Shown here in pieces: positions 9,288 to 18,243 of a stretch of DNA of 64,000 bases (its first letter is position 1; each line of letters begins with the position of its first letter). Under the pieces are notes generated by a model, which saw only the letters and a list, made by a program, of their open reading frames with translations, was not told where the DNA came from and ran no database searches. This stretch comes from Sporosarcina sp. FSL K6-3457 (GTDB lineage Bacteria; Bacillota; Bacilli; Bacillales_A; Planococcaceae), in contig NZ_JBBOWX010000001.1 in NCBI RefSeq assembly GCF_038007285.1, forward strand, positions 558,001-622,000, read 5' to 3'. A program made the position numbers and the translations under genes.

Positions 9288-10040
9288 ATGGAAAACGTAG
9301 GTTTACAGTTTTGGTCAATTAAAGAAGCGGTTGAAAAAGATTTATTAGGTATGATAGAGAGTGTAGCTGAAATGGGCTATAAAGGGGCTCAATTTGCTGG
9401 ATTTGGTAGTCATACTGCTGAAGATGTCAAGAAAAAGATGGATGAAGTAGGTATAAAAGCTGCGGGTGCTCACGTTCAGCTCACTCAATTAGAAACTCAA
9501 TTTGATGAAACATTAAGATACCATGAAAAAATAGAAAATGAGTTTATTATAGTTCCATATTTGCCAGAAGAACTAAGAAAGACCGGAGATGACTATAAAC
9601 GTCTAGCTGAATTACTCAATGATATTGGTCAGAAAGCACTGGCAAGAGGATTTTCATTGGGCTACCATAACCATGACTTTGAGTTCGATATTTTTAATGG
9701 AAAGACAGGGTTTGATATTCTTTATGAAAATACAGATGCTGACCATCTGAAAATAGAATTGGATTGTTTCTGGGCTGCTGTGACAGGAAATAATCCGCTA
9801 GACATTATCGAAAAGTATGGTGATCGCGTTGTATCCTTGCATATTAAAGATATGAAAATGGACGGTGACCAGAAAATTTCAACAGAACTGGGGACAGGGA
9901 CATTACCGCTGGCAGAGTATGTAGAGAAAGGTAAAGAACACAATGTGAAATGGTTTATCGTTGAACAAGAACATTTTACAAAAGACCCAGTAGCAAGTGC
10001 AGCGCAGAATGCTAAAACATTAAAAAACATTGTTGAGTAG
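9288..10040 (+). CDS. Sugar phosphate isomerase/epimerase-like TIM-barrel protein
   Basis: A 250-residue cytoplasmic protein of the xylose-isomerase-like TIM-barrel fold (AP endonuclease family 2). Metal-ligand candidates are seen in GYHNHDFEF (His and Glu at about 125-130), IELDCFWA (about 158) and SLHIKDM (about 186), matching the family's Glu-Asp-His-Glu metal site; VEQEH near 228 supplies a last Glu. Relatives epimerise or isomerise keto-sugars and inositol derivatives. As the last gene of the operon it probably processes the imported sugar. GAGGAGG lies eight bases before the ATG. A strong terminator follows 63 bases after the stop. The exact reaction is unknown. Confidence 0.85.
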   Translation: MENVGLQFWSIKEAVEKDLLGMIESVAEMGYKGAQFAGFGSHTAEDVKKKMDEVGIKAAGAHVQLTQLETQFDETLRYHEKIENEFIIVPYLPEELRKTGDDYKRLAELLNDIGQKALARGFSLGYHNHDFEFDIFNGKTGFDILYENTDADHLKIELDCFWAAVTGNNPLDIIEKYGDRVVSLHIKDMKMDGDQKISTELGTGTLPLAEYVEKGKEHNVKWFIVEQEHFTKDPVASAAQNAKTLKNIVE

Positions 10041-10102
10041 TAATAGTAAAGCAACTAGAATACTGAAGATAAGAGAATTTGCTGCATTATTATCAGAGGA
10101 GC

Positions 10103-10147
10103 AGGTTTGTCTAGAAATGCCGAAATCATTTCTAGACAAACCTTTTT
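10103..10147 (+). terminator. Rho-independent terminator of the sugar operon
   Basis: A perfect 17-bp stem (10103-10119 with 10127-10143), seven-base loop, then TTTTT. It closes the 3407-10040 operon. Confidence 0.9.
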
Positions 10148-10277
10148 GGTGTGCAATCCGCCTATCGACTCGCTGCACAGAATATTTTGATTTGATAAAC
10201 AATAGTAAAAACAATACAGTAAATCATAAAAATGCATACTTGTTCAAGGGAAATAATCTAGCTATATTTAACTTAGA

Positions 10278-10292
10278 TTGTAAGCGCTTTAA
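10278..10292 (+). promoter_or_regulatory. cre-like catabolite control site
   Basis: The 15-mer TTGTAAGCGCTTTAA matches the CcpA consensus at every fixed base except C14, and contains the palindromic core TTGTAAGCGCTTTAA-type half sites. A candidate sigma-A promoter, TTGTAT-N16-TAAAAT (10322-10349), lies about 30 bases downstream. The rest of the 376-base gap 10041-10416 holds only the terminator at 10103 and AT-rich sequence. Confidence 0.6.
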
Positions 10293-10416
10293 TACAGGGT
10301 GAACTATCTACGATAAAACCATTGTATTGAGTCAATCTAAGAATAAAATCAAAGTGTTAATAGGGGGATAACACGCAAAGGAAATCGTAGAAAAATAATA
10401 TCTGGGAGGGGAAGTA

Positions 10417-13032
10417 ATGCAAAAAAAGGTTTCATGGGCTGGTCCAGTATTAGCCGTATTCTTGAGTCTACTCTTGCTAAATCCAAATGGCTCTAGTGCG
10501 GCAGTTATCAACGGGGTAAACGATTCGATGTTTGGAGAAAATATCTTTATTTTTGATGAATCTATGTCGGATAGCGCAATACAATCTATTATAGATTCGA
10601 AGTTTGCGGAGATGGAAAATGGAGATACAGGAGCCGAATTTACTGATAAAAGAGTTACGTTCCTCTTTAAACCCGGCGAATATGATGTAGCTATTGATGT
10701 AGGTTTTTACACAACAGTAGCTGGTTTAGGGAAAAATCCAGATGATGTAAAAGTTAGCAGCTTTGATGTTGATGCTCAGTGGTCTGAGGGGAATGCAACT
10801 CGGAACTTTTGGCGTTCTGTTGAGAACTTTTCAGTAGTTGGGACAGAGGATTCAAGATGGGCTGTTTCACAGGCGGCACCGATGAGACGTATGCACTTTA
10901 ATAAAAACTTGAGTTTGTGGGATCTAACCCCTTGGTGGGTGGCAGGCTGGGCAAGTGGAGGATTTATTGCTGATTCTGTAATTGATGGGAATGTCTCTCC
11001 GGCTTCTCAACAACAGTTTTTTTCTAGAAATAGTAGTTATCAAGAGTGGCAAGGTAGCTTGTGGAATACAGTGCTGGTAGGTGACGAAAATCCTCCTAGT
11101 AATGTAAAGCCATATCCCGAAGAGACCTACACGATTATAGATAATACCCCTGTTATTCGGGAAAAGCCTTATCTTTATATTGATGATTCTGGGCAATATA
11201 ATATTTTCGTTCCAGAACTTCAAGAGAACAGTAAGGGCGTTACCTGGAAGAATGGCTCTACACCAGGAAAGTCTATTTCTATAAATGATTTTTACATTGC
11301 TAATCCTTCGGATAGTGCAGCAAATATTAATGCGGCATTAAGTCAAGGAAAGCACTTGTTTTTTACCCCGGGTATTTATCATGTGAATGAGACAATTGAA
11401 ATTAATAATCCAAATACAATTGTTTATGGAATGGGGTATCCGACAATTATTCCGGAAAACGGGGTAACGGTCATGAAAGTAGCTGATGTAGATGGCGTGC
11501 AACTTGCAGGACTTCTTTTTGATGCAGGTGAAGTTAGTTCAGACCATTTATTGCAAGTTGGGCCGGATAACAGTTCGGCTGATCATTCAGCTAATCCTAT
11601 TTCTTTGCATGATCTTTTCTTTAGAGTTGGCGGAGGCACACAGCTTGGAAAGGCTGAAGTTAGTCTTGAAATCAATGCCGATGATGTGATTGGTGATCAT
11701 TTTTGGATATGGCGTGCTGACCACGGCGATCATGTCGGCTGGAATGTGAATACTGGAGCAAATGGGCTAGTTGTAAATGGTGATGATGTTACCTTATATG
11801 GTCTGTTTGTAGAACACTTTCAAGAATACCAGACATTGTGGAATGGCAATGGAGGTAGAACATATTTCTATCAAAATGAAATTCCATACGATGTTCCAGA
11901 TCAAGTATCTTGGATGAGTCATAACGGGACAGTTAATGGATATGCCGCATATAAAGTAGCGGATTCAGTCACCTCCCATGAACTATGGGGTGGAGGAAGT
12001 TATTCCTATTTCCGTGACGCAGCAGTAAAACTATACAATTCTTTTGAAGTACCAGATGTTGAGGGGATCAATTTAAATCACCTGACTACAGTATGGTTAA
12101 GTGGCACCGTGGGAAGTGAAATCACACATATTATAAATAATCTTGGGGCTAGTGTTTCAAATAATGACGCCAATATGGTGGCGAATATATCCCAATTCTT
12201 AGGTGGAGGCAATGAAGGTACAGGCATAGAAAGAGATGAATGGATAGTAACAACGAATGTTGCAGGAAGTAGCGTTGATCTTCATCTTATTAGAGATGGA
12301 AATGAGGGTACTCGTTGGACAACTGGCACACCAATGGTGCCGGGTCAATCTTTAACAATAGATTTGAAGGCGAAACAAAAATTTAATCAAATTATTATGG
12401 AGTCTGCGGGAAGTGCTGATGACTATGCCCGAGGTTATGAGATCTTTGTCTCTAATGACGGTACAAATTGGGGTAATTCAATCGTAACTGGAACGGGTAA
12501 TAATGCTCGCATTATTGTGGATTTTGCAAATCAAACTGCACGTTATATCAAGATAGTGCAAACAGGTACTCATGATAATTGGTGGTCTATAGCTGAGTTA
12601 TTTGTAAATAATGACGGGAATGACCAAGGGAATGGAGAAGGTCCAGGCTATGAGTGGTCAGTCACAACAAATATTACAGGAAGTAGCACTGATCCCGCCC
12701 TTATCATAGATGGGGATGAAGGGACTCGTTGGACTACTGCTACACCAATGATTCCGGGTCAATCTTTAACAGTGGATATGAAATCACAACGGAACATTAG
12801 CCAGATTATCTTAAAGCAAGGCGGTGGTGACTATGCCCGTGGCTATGAGGTATACATTTCCAATGACGGGCTAGGCTGGGGGAATCCGATTGCAAGCGGA
12901 CCGTCCGATGAATCGACAGTTACTATTGATTTTCCGGCACAAACTGCACGCTTTTTAAAGATAGTCCAAACTGGAACTCACGATAATTGGTGGTCTGTCA
13001 ATGAGTTAGTTGTTAATAACACCAATAGTTGA
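10417..13032 (+). CDS. Secreted beta-helix glycanase-like protein with two F5/8 type C domains
   Basis: An 871-residue exported protein. Residues 1-29 are a signal peptide ending SSAA. Residues about 35-600 hold two pectate-lyase-3-like beta-helix segments (PGEYDVAIDVGFYTTVAGLG and PGIYHVNETIEI starts), with the conserved block YFYQNEIPYDVPDQ near residue 485. Residues about 607-735 and 745-870 are two discoidin (F5/8 type C, CBM32-like) domains, near duplicates, each ending in HDNWWS and a V/F-xNN motif. Twin beta-helices of this kind suggest a GH55-like exo-beta-1,3-glucanase; proteins of this kind are often mislabelled adenylyl cyclase in databases. Glucan binding and hydrolysis outside the cell would suit the neighbouring importers. 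The GH55 assignment is inference. Confidence 0.75.
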   Translation: MQKKVSWAGPVLAVFLSLLLLNPNGSSAAVINGVNDSMFGENIFIFDESMSDSAIQSIIDSKFAEMENGDTGAEFTDKRVTFLFKPGEYDVAIDVGFYTTVAGLGKNPDDVKVSSFDVDAQWSEGNATRNFWRSVENFSVVGTEDSRWAVSQAAPMRRMHFNKNLSLWDLTPWWVAGWASGGFIADSVIDGNVSPASQQQFFSRNSSYQEWQGSLWNTVLVGDENPPSNVKPYPEETYTIIDNTPVIREKPYLYIDDSGQYNIFVPELQENSKGVTWKNGSTPGKSISINDFYIANPSDSAANINAALSQGKHLFFTPGIYHVNETIEINNPNTIVYGMGYPTIIPENGVTVMKVADVDGVQLAGLLFDAGEVSSDHLLQVGPDNSSADHSANPISLHDLFFRVGGGTQLGKAEVSLEINADDVIGDHFWIWRADHGDHVGWNVNTGANGLVVNGDDVTLYGLFVEHFQEYQTLWNGNGGRTYFYQNEIPYDVPDQVSWMSHNGTVNGYAAYKVADSVTSHELWGGGSYSYFRDAAVKLYNSFEVPDVEGINLNHLTTVWLSGTVGSEITHIINNLGASVSNNDANMVANISQFLGGGNEGTGIERDEWIVTTNVAGSSVDLHLIRDGNEGTRWTTGTPMVPGQSLTIDLKAKQKFNQIIMESAGSADDYARGYEIFVSNDGTNWGNSIVTGTGNNARIIVDFANQTARYIKIVQTGTHDNWWSIAELFVNNDGNDQGNGEGPGYEWSVTTNITGSSTDPALIIDGDEGTRWTTATPMIPGQSLTVDMKSQRNISQIILKQGGGDYARGYEVYISNDGLGWGNPIASGPSDESTVTIDFPAQTARFLKIVQTGTHDNWWSVNELVVNNTNS
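12238..13020 (+). repeat. Tandem duplication encoding two discoidin domains
   Basis: Bases about 12238-12615 and 12652-13020 encode two F5/8 type C domains whose proteins agree along their length (TRWTT, PGQSLT, DYARGYE, SNDG, QTAR, KIVQTGTHDNWWS). The DNA is also visibly alike around the HDNWWS block, so this is an internal duplication of a binding module. Confidence 0.85.
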
Positions 13033-13074
13033 AGGTGATTAAGTAGTCAATAGTTATAGGTGTATCAATTTGTA

Positions 13075-13109
13075 GAGCGGAATCGGTTTCGATTCTGCTC
13101 TTATTTTTC
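13075..13109 (+). terminator. Rho-independent terminator
   Basis: An 11-bp stem with one G-U pair (13075-13085 with 13090-13100), four-base loop, then a T-rich run. It ends the secreted glycanase-like gene. Confidence 0.85.
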
Positions 13110-13150
13110 TCAAAAGCTAAAAAAGTATAGTTAATGTTAAAAAAACACAG

Positions 13151-13165
13151 ATGATAGCGCTTTCT
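13151..13165 (+). promoter_or_regulatory. cre-like catabolite control site
   Basis: The 15-mer ATGATAGCGCTTTCT fits the CcpA consensus with one mismatch (T for A at position 5). It lies 67 bases before the ATG of the sugar-binding lipoprotein at 13232. It is the third such site in the first 14 kb, each ahead of a sugar operon. Confidence 0.55.
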
Positions 13166-13231
13166 TCTAGAATATTCAGAGTTTATGATTAGGTTGTAGT
13201 TATTTTTTAGACAAAGGGAGAGGGATAAAGA

Positions 13232-14338
13232 ATGATTAGAAAGTTTAAAGGGCTATTGTTTTTAGCAATATTGATGGTGTTCGCAGTTGTAGCTGCTGGA
13301 TGTAACAATGGGGCCAGTAACTCGATTGATGTGGGAATTGTGTTACCGACAAAGGATGAGCCGCGTTGGGTACAGGATGAGCAACGTTTCAAGGATGCGT
13401 TAGCAGATTCTGATTATTCAACAGAAATTCTATTTAGCCAAGGATCTTCAGCGAAAGAGAAAGAAAATGTAGAGGCATTACTAAATAAAGGAATCAAAGT
13501 ATTGATCATCACGCCTCATGATGGTGCAGCTGCTGCATCAGCAGTAGAAGCAGCGAAAAAAGAGGGTGTAACTGTTATTGCTTATGACCGTTTGATTACA
13601 GATACAGATGCAGTGGATTATTATGTAACATTCGATAGCTTAGCAGTTGGTGCTGCACAGGCACAGTATTTAGTAGATAATGCACAAGGTTCTGACGTTC
13701 CGCTTTATTTGTATGCAGGGGCGGCTTCAGATAACAATGCATTCCTATTTTTCGAAGGTGCGTGGCAAGTGCTTCAACCAAAAATTGCAGATGGCACTTT
13801 TAAAATTGTCAACTCAAGTGAAGCAGAGACACTGAAAGGTTCAGCGGATCTTTCACGTGACCAGCTTGGGAAAATCATAGGTCAAATTACGACGAACTGG
13901 GATGCAAATGAAGCAAAAAACAAAGCACAAACGCATTTGACAGCAGCAAGTGACGACCAAAAAGGTGATGTTGCTGTTTTAGCTCCGAATGATGGAACAG
14001 CTCGCTCAATCGCAGATGTATTTGCTTCAGATAGTGCGATTTCAAACTTCTTTGTGACGGGACAGGATGCGGAAAAAGCATCAATCCAATACATCATTGA
14101 CGAAAAACAATCCATGACAGTCTTCAAAGATGTTCGTACATTAGTAAAAGACGCGATGGGGATGGCGGTTGAAATCCTAGATGGTAATACACCAGAAACA
14201 ACAGGCTCTTATGATAATGGCTCAATTGAAGTGAAAGCGAAACAAACGGACGTTATCGTGGTTGATAAGGACAACGTGAAAGCTGAGCTCATCGATTCTG
14301 AATACTACGAAGCAAGTGAATTCACGGGTATAGAGTAA
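13232..14338 (+). CDS. Sugar ABC transporter substrate-binding lipoprotein (XylF/ChvE type)
   Basis: A 368-residue lipoprotein with lipobox VAAGC and lipidated C24. The mature part is a periplasmic-binding-protein-4 (ribose/xylose) fold: DVGIVLPTKDEPRW at the start, PHDGAAAASAVEAA and VIAYDRLI in the N lobe, VTGQDAEKASIQY and MTVFKDVRT in the C lobe. These are hallmarks of XylF and ChvE, which bind D-xylose or several aldoses. It feeds the two-ATP-domain protein and permease that follow. GGGAGAGGG lies just upstream of the start. A paralogue is encoded at 21240; the two share matching VIAYDRL blocks. Substrate is probably a pentose or hexose monomer, not proven by sequence. Confidence 0.9.
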   Translation: MIRKFKGLLFLAILMVFAVVAAGCNNGASNSIDVGIVLPTKDEPRWVQDEQRFKDALADSDYSTEILFSQGSSAKEKENVEALLNKGIKVLIITPHDGAAAASAVEAAKKEGVTVIAYDRLITDTDAVDYYVTFDSLAVGAAQAQYLVDNAQGSDVPLYLYAGAASDNNAFLFFEGAWQVLQPKIADGTFKIVNSSEAETLKGSADLSRDQLGKIIGQITTNWDANEAKNKAQTHLTAASDDQKGDVAVLAPNDGTARSIADVFASDSAISNFFVTGQDAEKASIQYIIDEKQSMTVFKDVRTLVKDAMGMAVEILDGNTPETTGSYDNGSIEVKAKQTDVIVVDKDNVKAELIDSEYYEASEFTGIE

Positions 14339-14430
14339 GAGTATCTGATTGAGAAAGGAGAGTAGTGGTAGGTAGTATCGACTATCACTATTTCTCTATT
14401 TCTATTTTGTTTGGATCAGGAGGCGACGAA

Positions 14431-15951
14431 ATGAGCGAAATTATTTTAGAAATGAATAATATATCGAAAGAATTCCCGGGAGTTAAAGCCTTGTCAAACG
14501 TGAATTTCAAAGTGAAAAAAGGAGAGATTCACTGTTTGGTTGGAGAGAATGGCGCGGGAAAATCGACACTGATGAAAGTATTGAGTGGCGTCTATCCATA
14601 TGGCACATACGAGGGAGATATCGTATTTGAAGACCAAGTGCAACAGTTTCGTGAGATTAATGACAGTGTGAAAACAGGTATTGGCATCATTTATCAAGAG
14701 CTGGCACTTTTTCCAGATTTGACGGTCTATGAAAATATATTTGCTGGCAATGAAGTGAGGAAAGGTCCATTCGTTGATTGGAACCAAACGATTGTTCAAG
14801 CTACGCAGTTACTAAAAAAAGTAAAGTTAGAAGTGACACCGGAAACATTGATCAAGGAATTAGGTGTAGGAAAACAACAACTCGTTGAAATTGCCAAAGC
14901 GTTGAGCAAAGATGTGAAATTGCTGATTTTAGATGAACCGACGGCAGCGCTGAATGAGGATGACAGTGAAAATCTGTTAGAACTCTTAAAGGAGCTGAAA
15001 AGTCAAGGGATTAGTTGCATCATGATATCGCATAAGCTGAAGGAAGTTATCCATATTGCCGATAAAGTAACGGTTTTACGAGATGGAAAGACGATTTGCA
15101 CGCTGGATGCTAGCAAAGGGGAAGTGTCGGAAAATGTCATCATCAAAAACATGGTGGGACGTGAGATTGAAGATATTTATCCAAAACATCCAGACAAGAT
15201 AATCGGTGACACTGTTCTTGAATTGACGAATTGGTCAGCCTATGATGCGCAGCTAGGGAGAAACGTTGTGAAAAATGTTAACCTTCAAGTGAAAAAGGGC
15301 GAGATTATTGGGATTGCTGGTCTTATGGGATCTGGTCGTACAGAGCTTGCGCTGAGTATATTTGGAAATCCAAAAAATTATAAGCTACAAGGGAATTTGG
15401 AGATTCAAGGGACGCCAGCGGTATTGAAGCATACAAGTGAAGCCATTAAGGCTGGTATTGCTTATGTAACAGAGGATCGAAAAGGTGACGGACTGTTTTT
15501 ATTGCAGGATATTAAGAGTAATGTCTCAGCCGCACATCTAAAGGGAATCTCGAAGAAGGGGATTCTCAATTTAAACGAAGAAGTGAAGGTTGGTTCAGAA
15601 TATAAAGACTCATTATATATTAAAGCAAGCTCACTGGAGCAAGAGGTTGGCAATCTGAGTGGTGGAAACCAGCAAAAAGTATCGCTTGGTAAATGGTTGT
15701 TTACTGGACCTAAGATCTTGATTTTAGATGAACCGACACGTGGAATTGATGTTGGGGCAAAGTTTGAAATTTATACGATTATGAATCAGTTAATTGACGA
15801 AGGAATGAGTATTATTATGATTTCCTCTGAACTTGGTGAAGTACTAGGGATGAGTGATCGTGTCTATGTGATGGCAAATGGTGCCATCAAAGGAGAACTG
15901 ACCATGAAGGAAGCGACACAAGAAACAATTATGGAACTTGCGACGCAATAA
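14431..15951 (+). CDS. Sugar ABC transporter ATP-binding protein (XylG/MglA type)
   Basis: A 506-residue ATPase with two fused nucleotide-binding domains, as in XylG, RbsA and MglA. The first (residues 1-245) has Walker A GENGAGKST, the signature LGVGKQQLVEIAKAL and Walker B LLILDEPTAAL. The second (about 255-505) has a degenerate Walker A GLMGSGRTE, signature LSGGNQQKVSLGKW and LILDEPTRGID, the usual asymmetry of this family. ATG 14431 follows AGGAGG by seven bases; a longer in-frame start at 14365 has no good ribosome site near its conserved part and is not used. It powers the permease at 15963. Confidence 0.94.
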   Translation: MSEIILEMNNISKEFPGVKALSNVNFKVKKGEIHCLVGENGAGKSTLMKVLSGVYPYGTYEGDIVFEDQVQQFREINDSVKTGIGIIYQELALFPDLTVYENIFAGNEVRKGPFVDWNQTIVQATQLLKKVKLEVTPETLIKELGVGKQQLVEIAKALSKDVKLLILDEPTAALNEDDSENLLELLKELKSQGISCIMISHKLKEVIHIADKVTVLRDGKTICTLDASKGEVSENVIIKNMVGREIEDIYPKHPDKIIGDTVLELTNWSAYDAQLGRNVVKNVNLQVKKGEIIGIAGLMGSGRTELALSIFGNPKNYKLQGNLEIQGTPAVLKHTSEAIKAGIAYVTEDRKGDGLFLLQDIKSNVSAAHLKGISKKGILNLNEEVKVGSEYKDSLYIKASSLEQEVGNLSGGNQQKVSLGKWLFTGPKILILDEPTRGIDVGAKFEIYTIMNQLIDEGMSIIMISSELGEVLGMSDRVYVMANGAIKGELTMKEATQETIMELATQ

Positions 15952-15962
15952 GGGGGATAATG

Positions 15963-17138
15963 ATGGGATTTTTTAAAGAAGGGAAAGCACTCGTCAAAGC
16001 CAATATTCGAGATTACGGGATGTATATTGCGTTATTGGTTATTTTGTTAACCTTTACAATTCTGACGGATGGCTTGTTTATGTCGTCCCGAAATATTAGT
16101 AACTTACTAGATTCGGCTGGCTATATTGCAGTTTTGGCAGTTGGGATGACGCTTGTCATTGTCATTCGTCATATTGATTTATCAGTTGGCTTTTTGGCAG
16201 GATTTTTAGGTGCAATTACAGCTATTTTCTTGACACAATTGGGCTTGTCGGTATGGATTACCATTCCGCTGATTTTAATTGTAGGGACGATTATTGGTTT
16301 ATTAAATGGGGCATTGGTTGCGAAGATTGGTATTCCCTCATTCGTTGCTACACTTGCAGGAATGCTGATTTTCCGTGGTGCACTTCTTCAAGTTACGGAA
16401 AAAACAGGAACGATTATTATTAGGGATGAACAATTTAATGCGATTGGTAATGGATTTATTCCATCGATTATGCAGATTAATGGTTTGCATCTACTGACAT
16501 TATTAGTAGGGTTTGTTGGAATAATTTTCTTCATATACAATGAGATCGCCAATCGGCGCAATAAATTGACATATGGCTTTGATGTGATGTCCAAGAAATT
16601 ATTTAGCGTTAAGCTCATTTTAATATCGGCGGTTATTGCCTATATCACTTGGATTTTAGCTGGCTATAACGGGTTCTCATGGACCGTTATTATTATCATA
16701 GCGGTCGTCATTGTCTATCACTTCTTAACGACTAAAACAGTGCTAGGTCGTCATATTTACGCAGTCGGTAGTAATCCAGAGGCAGCGCATTTAAGTGGAA
16801 TTAATGTTCAAAAAATTACATACATCGTCTTTGGATCGATGGGAATGCTTGCTGCATTATCTGGGATTCTATTCACCTCTCGACTTCAATCGGCAACGAC
16901 CACGGCTGGAACACTCTTTGAGCTAGATGCGATTGCGGCAGCGTATGTGGGCGGGGTTTCTTCCGCTGGTGGGGTCGGTAAAGTAACAGGTGCGATTATT
17001 GGTGCTATCGTGATGGCCTCATTATCGAGCGGGATGAACTTATTAGGTGTTGGAATATCTTATCAATATATGATTCGCGGTGGTGTTTTAGCAGGGGCGG
17101 TTATCTTTGATGTTATGACGCGTAAGCAACGGGCTTGA
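15963..17138 (+). CDS. Sugar ABC transporter permease (XylH/GguB type)
   Basis: A 391-residue inner-membrane permease of the ribose/xylose branch (BPD_transp_2). It has about ten hydrophobic helices, the motif VGMTLVIVIRHIDLSVG near residue 60, and AVGSNPEAAHLSGINV near 260, both characteristic of XylH/MmsB. The length is greater than RbsC (about 320) and equals XylH. Two ATGs lie in tandem at 15960 and 15963; the second has better spacing from AGGGGG. It starts 11 bases after the ATPase stop, and a terminator follows the gene. Confidence 0.92.
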   Translation: MGFFKEGKALVKANIRDYGMYIALLVILLTFTILTDGLFMSSRNISNLLDSAGYIAVLAVGMTLVIVIRHIDLSVGFLAGFLGAITAIFLTQLGLSVWITIPLILIVGTIIGLLNGALVAKIGIPSFVATLAGMLIFRGALLQVTEKTGTIIIRDEQFNAIGNGFIPSIMQINGLHLLTLLVGFVGIIFFIYNEIANRRNKLTYGFDVMSKKLFSVKLILISAVIAYITWILAGYNGFSWTVIIIIAVVIVYHFLTTKTVLGRHIYAVGSNPEAAHLSGINVQKITYIVFGSMGMLAALSGILFTSRLQSATTTAGTLFELDAIAAAYVGGVSSAGGVGKVTGAIIGAIVMASLSSGMNLLGVGISYQYMIRGGVLAGAVIFDVMTRKQRA

Positions 17139-17151
17139 AAGTGAATAATAA

Positions 17152-17195
17152 AATAACTGGGCAACCTATTTGTAGGGTGTCCAGTTATTCTATTT
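17152..17195 (+). terminator. Terminator of the XylFGH-type operon
   Basis: A 16-base stem with one mismatch and a G-U pair (17152-17167 with 17174-17189), then TCTATTT. It separates the transporter genes from the sensory genes. Confidence 0.75.
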
Positions 17196-17262
17196 AGTAA
17201 GCATTGTCAATTTTTAAACAGGTGATAAGATGAAAGGAAAGCTTGAGGAAAGGGGAAGGTGT

Positions 17263-18243
17263 ATGCGGAAAAAAGTTGTTTTTATACTTGGAACACTTAT
17301 TTTGATTTTTAGCTATTTTACCGCTATGTCCGCCATTAAGACGTTTCGTTTAACTAGTACTATGCCTGCTAACCTTCCTTCAGCTCCAGAATCTATTCGT
17401 CTCGTACTTATTACGCAAGAGCTGGATACACCTTTTTGGAATAAGGTTGGTCAAGGAGCTCTGAAGCAGGCAGAAGTAGAAGATGTTCAGCTTGAAGTGT
17501 GGGGAAGCTATGGTAACAACCAAGAGGATTTTTTGAAGAAAATGGAGGTTGCCATTCATTCAAAAGTGGATGGAATTATTGTACAGGGGCTAGATAATAA
17601 GGAATTTAAAGAGCTAACAAAGGTGAAGGCAGCTTTTTATGGAATACCTGTCATTACTGTCGCAAATGATGTGCCTGTGGAGGAGAGCTTGCGCAAAACA
17701 TATGTTGGTTCGGATCAGTTTGGGGCTGGACAAATGGTTGCTCATCAATTGATAGAAGAAATGGGTACGTTAGGAGAAGTAATTATACTTGGTGATGAAG
17801 AACAAGCGTATTATCAGAAGGAACGTTTAGCGGGTATTCGGGATGTATTGAGTAGATATCCAGATATTGAAATGATTGTTAGGGGGACGACAGATGCAAA
17901 GGAACAGGTTATAGCAACGACGCAGCGGCTAATGAATGAGGTCCCTCGGGTCTCTGCTTTTATAGCAATCAATGCAAACTATACTGGACCGATGCTTCAA
18001 GAAATCGGAAGGCGCACGCAGGTCGAGCCTTATCATATTTATACTTTTGATGACGGAGTGGAGTCAACTGCTCTCCTGGAGCAAGGTAAGCTCGATGGAA
18101 TTTTGGAGCAAAAGCCGGAGGAGATGGGCAGTGAAAGTGTGAAATGGCTAATGGAGTGGATTTCAGGCAAGACAGTCCCACTTAATTCAAACGGTTATCT
18201 CACCGAAACACGCATGGTTCAGGCGAAGGGTGAGGTACGATGA
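17263..18243 (+). CDS. Membrane-anchored RbsB-like sugar-binding protein of a sensory cluster
   Basis: About 326 residues: an N-terminal hydrophobic anchor (VVFILGTLILIFSYFTAM), no lipobox, then a periplasmic-binding-protein-4 fold with VITQELDTPFWNKVGQGA, GIIVQGLDNKEF and VITVANDVPVEESL. The gene overlaps the kinase gene by four bases (ATGA), so the two products are made together. Similar protein-kinase-regulator trios are known in Firmicutes (XylFII-LytS-YesN of Clostridium), where the extracellular binding protein presents the sugar to the kinase. I infer that role here. ATG 17263 follows AAGGGGAAGG; an earlier ATG at 17230 is also possible and would add 11 residues. Confidence 0.82.
   Translation: MRKKVVFILGTLILIFSYFTAMSAIKTFRLTSTMPANLPSAPESIRLVLITQELDTPFWNKVGQGALKQAEVEDVQLEVWGSYGNNQEDFLKKMEVAIHSKVDGIIVQGLDNKEFKELTKVKAAFYGIPVITVANDVPVEESLRKTYVGSDQFGAGQMVAHQLIEEMGTLGEVIILGDEEQAYYQKERLAGIRDVLSRYPDIEMIVRGTTDAKEQVIATTQRLMNEVPRVSAFIAINANYTGPMLQEIGRRTQVEPYHIYTFDDGVESTALLEQGKLDGILEQKPEEMGSESVKWLMEWISGKTVPLNSNGYLTETRMVQAKGEVR

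Noticed and set aside
10030..10302. A 90-codon plus-strand frame between the isomerase-like and glycanase-like genes
   Set aside because: It reads through a perfect 17-bp terminator and the cre-like site, has no ribosome site and no protein-like composition.
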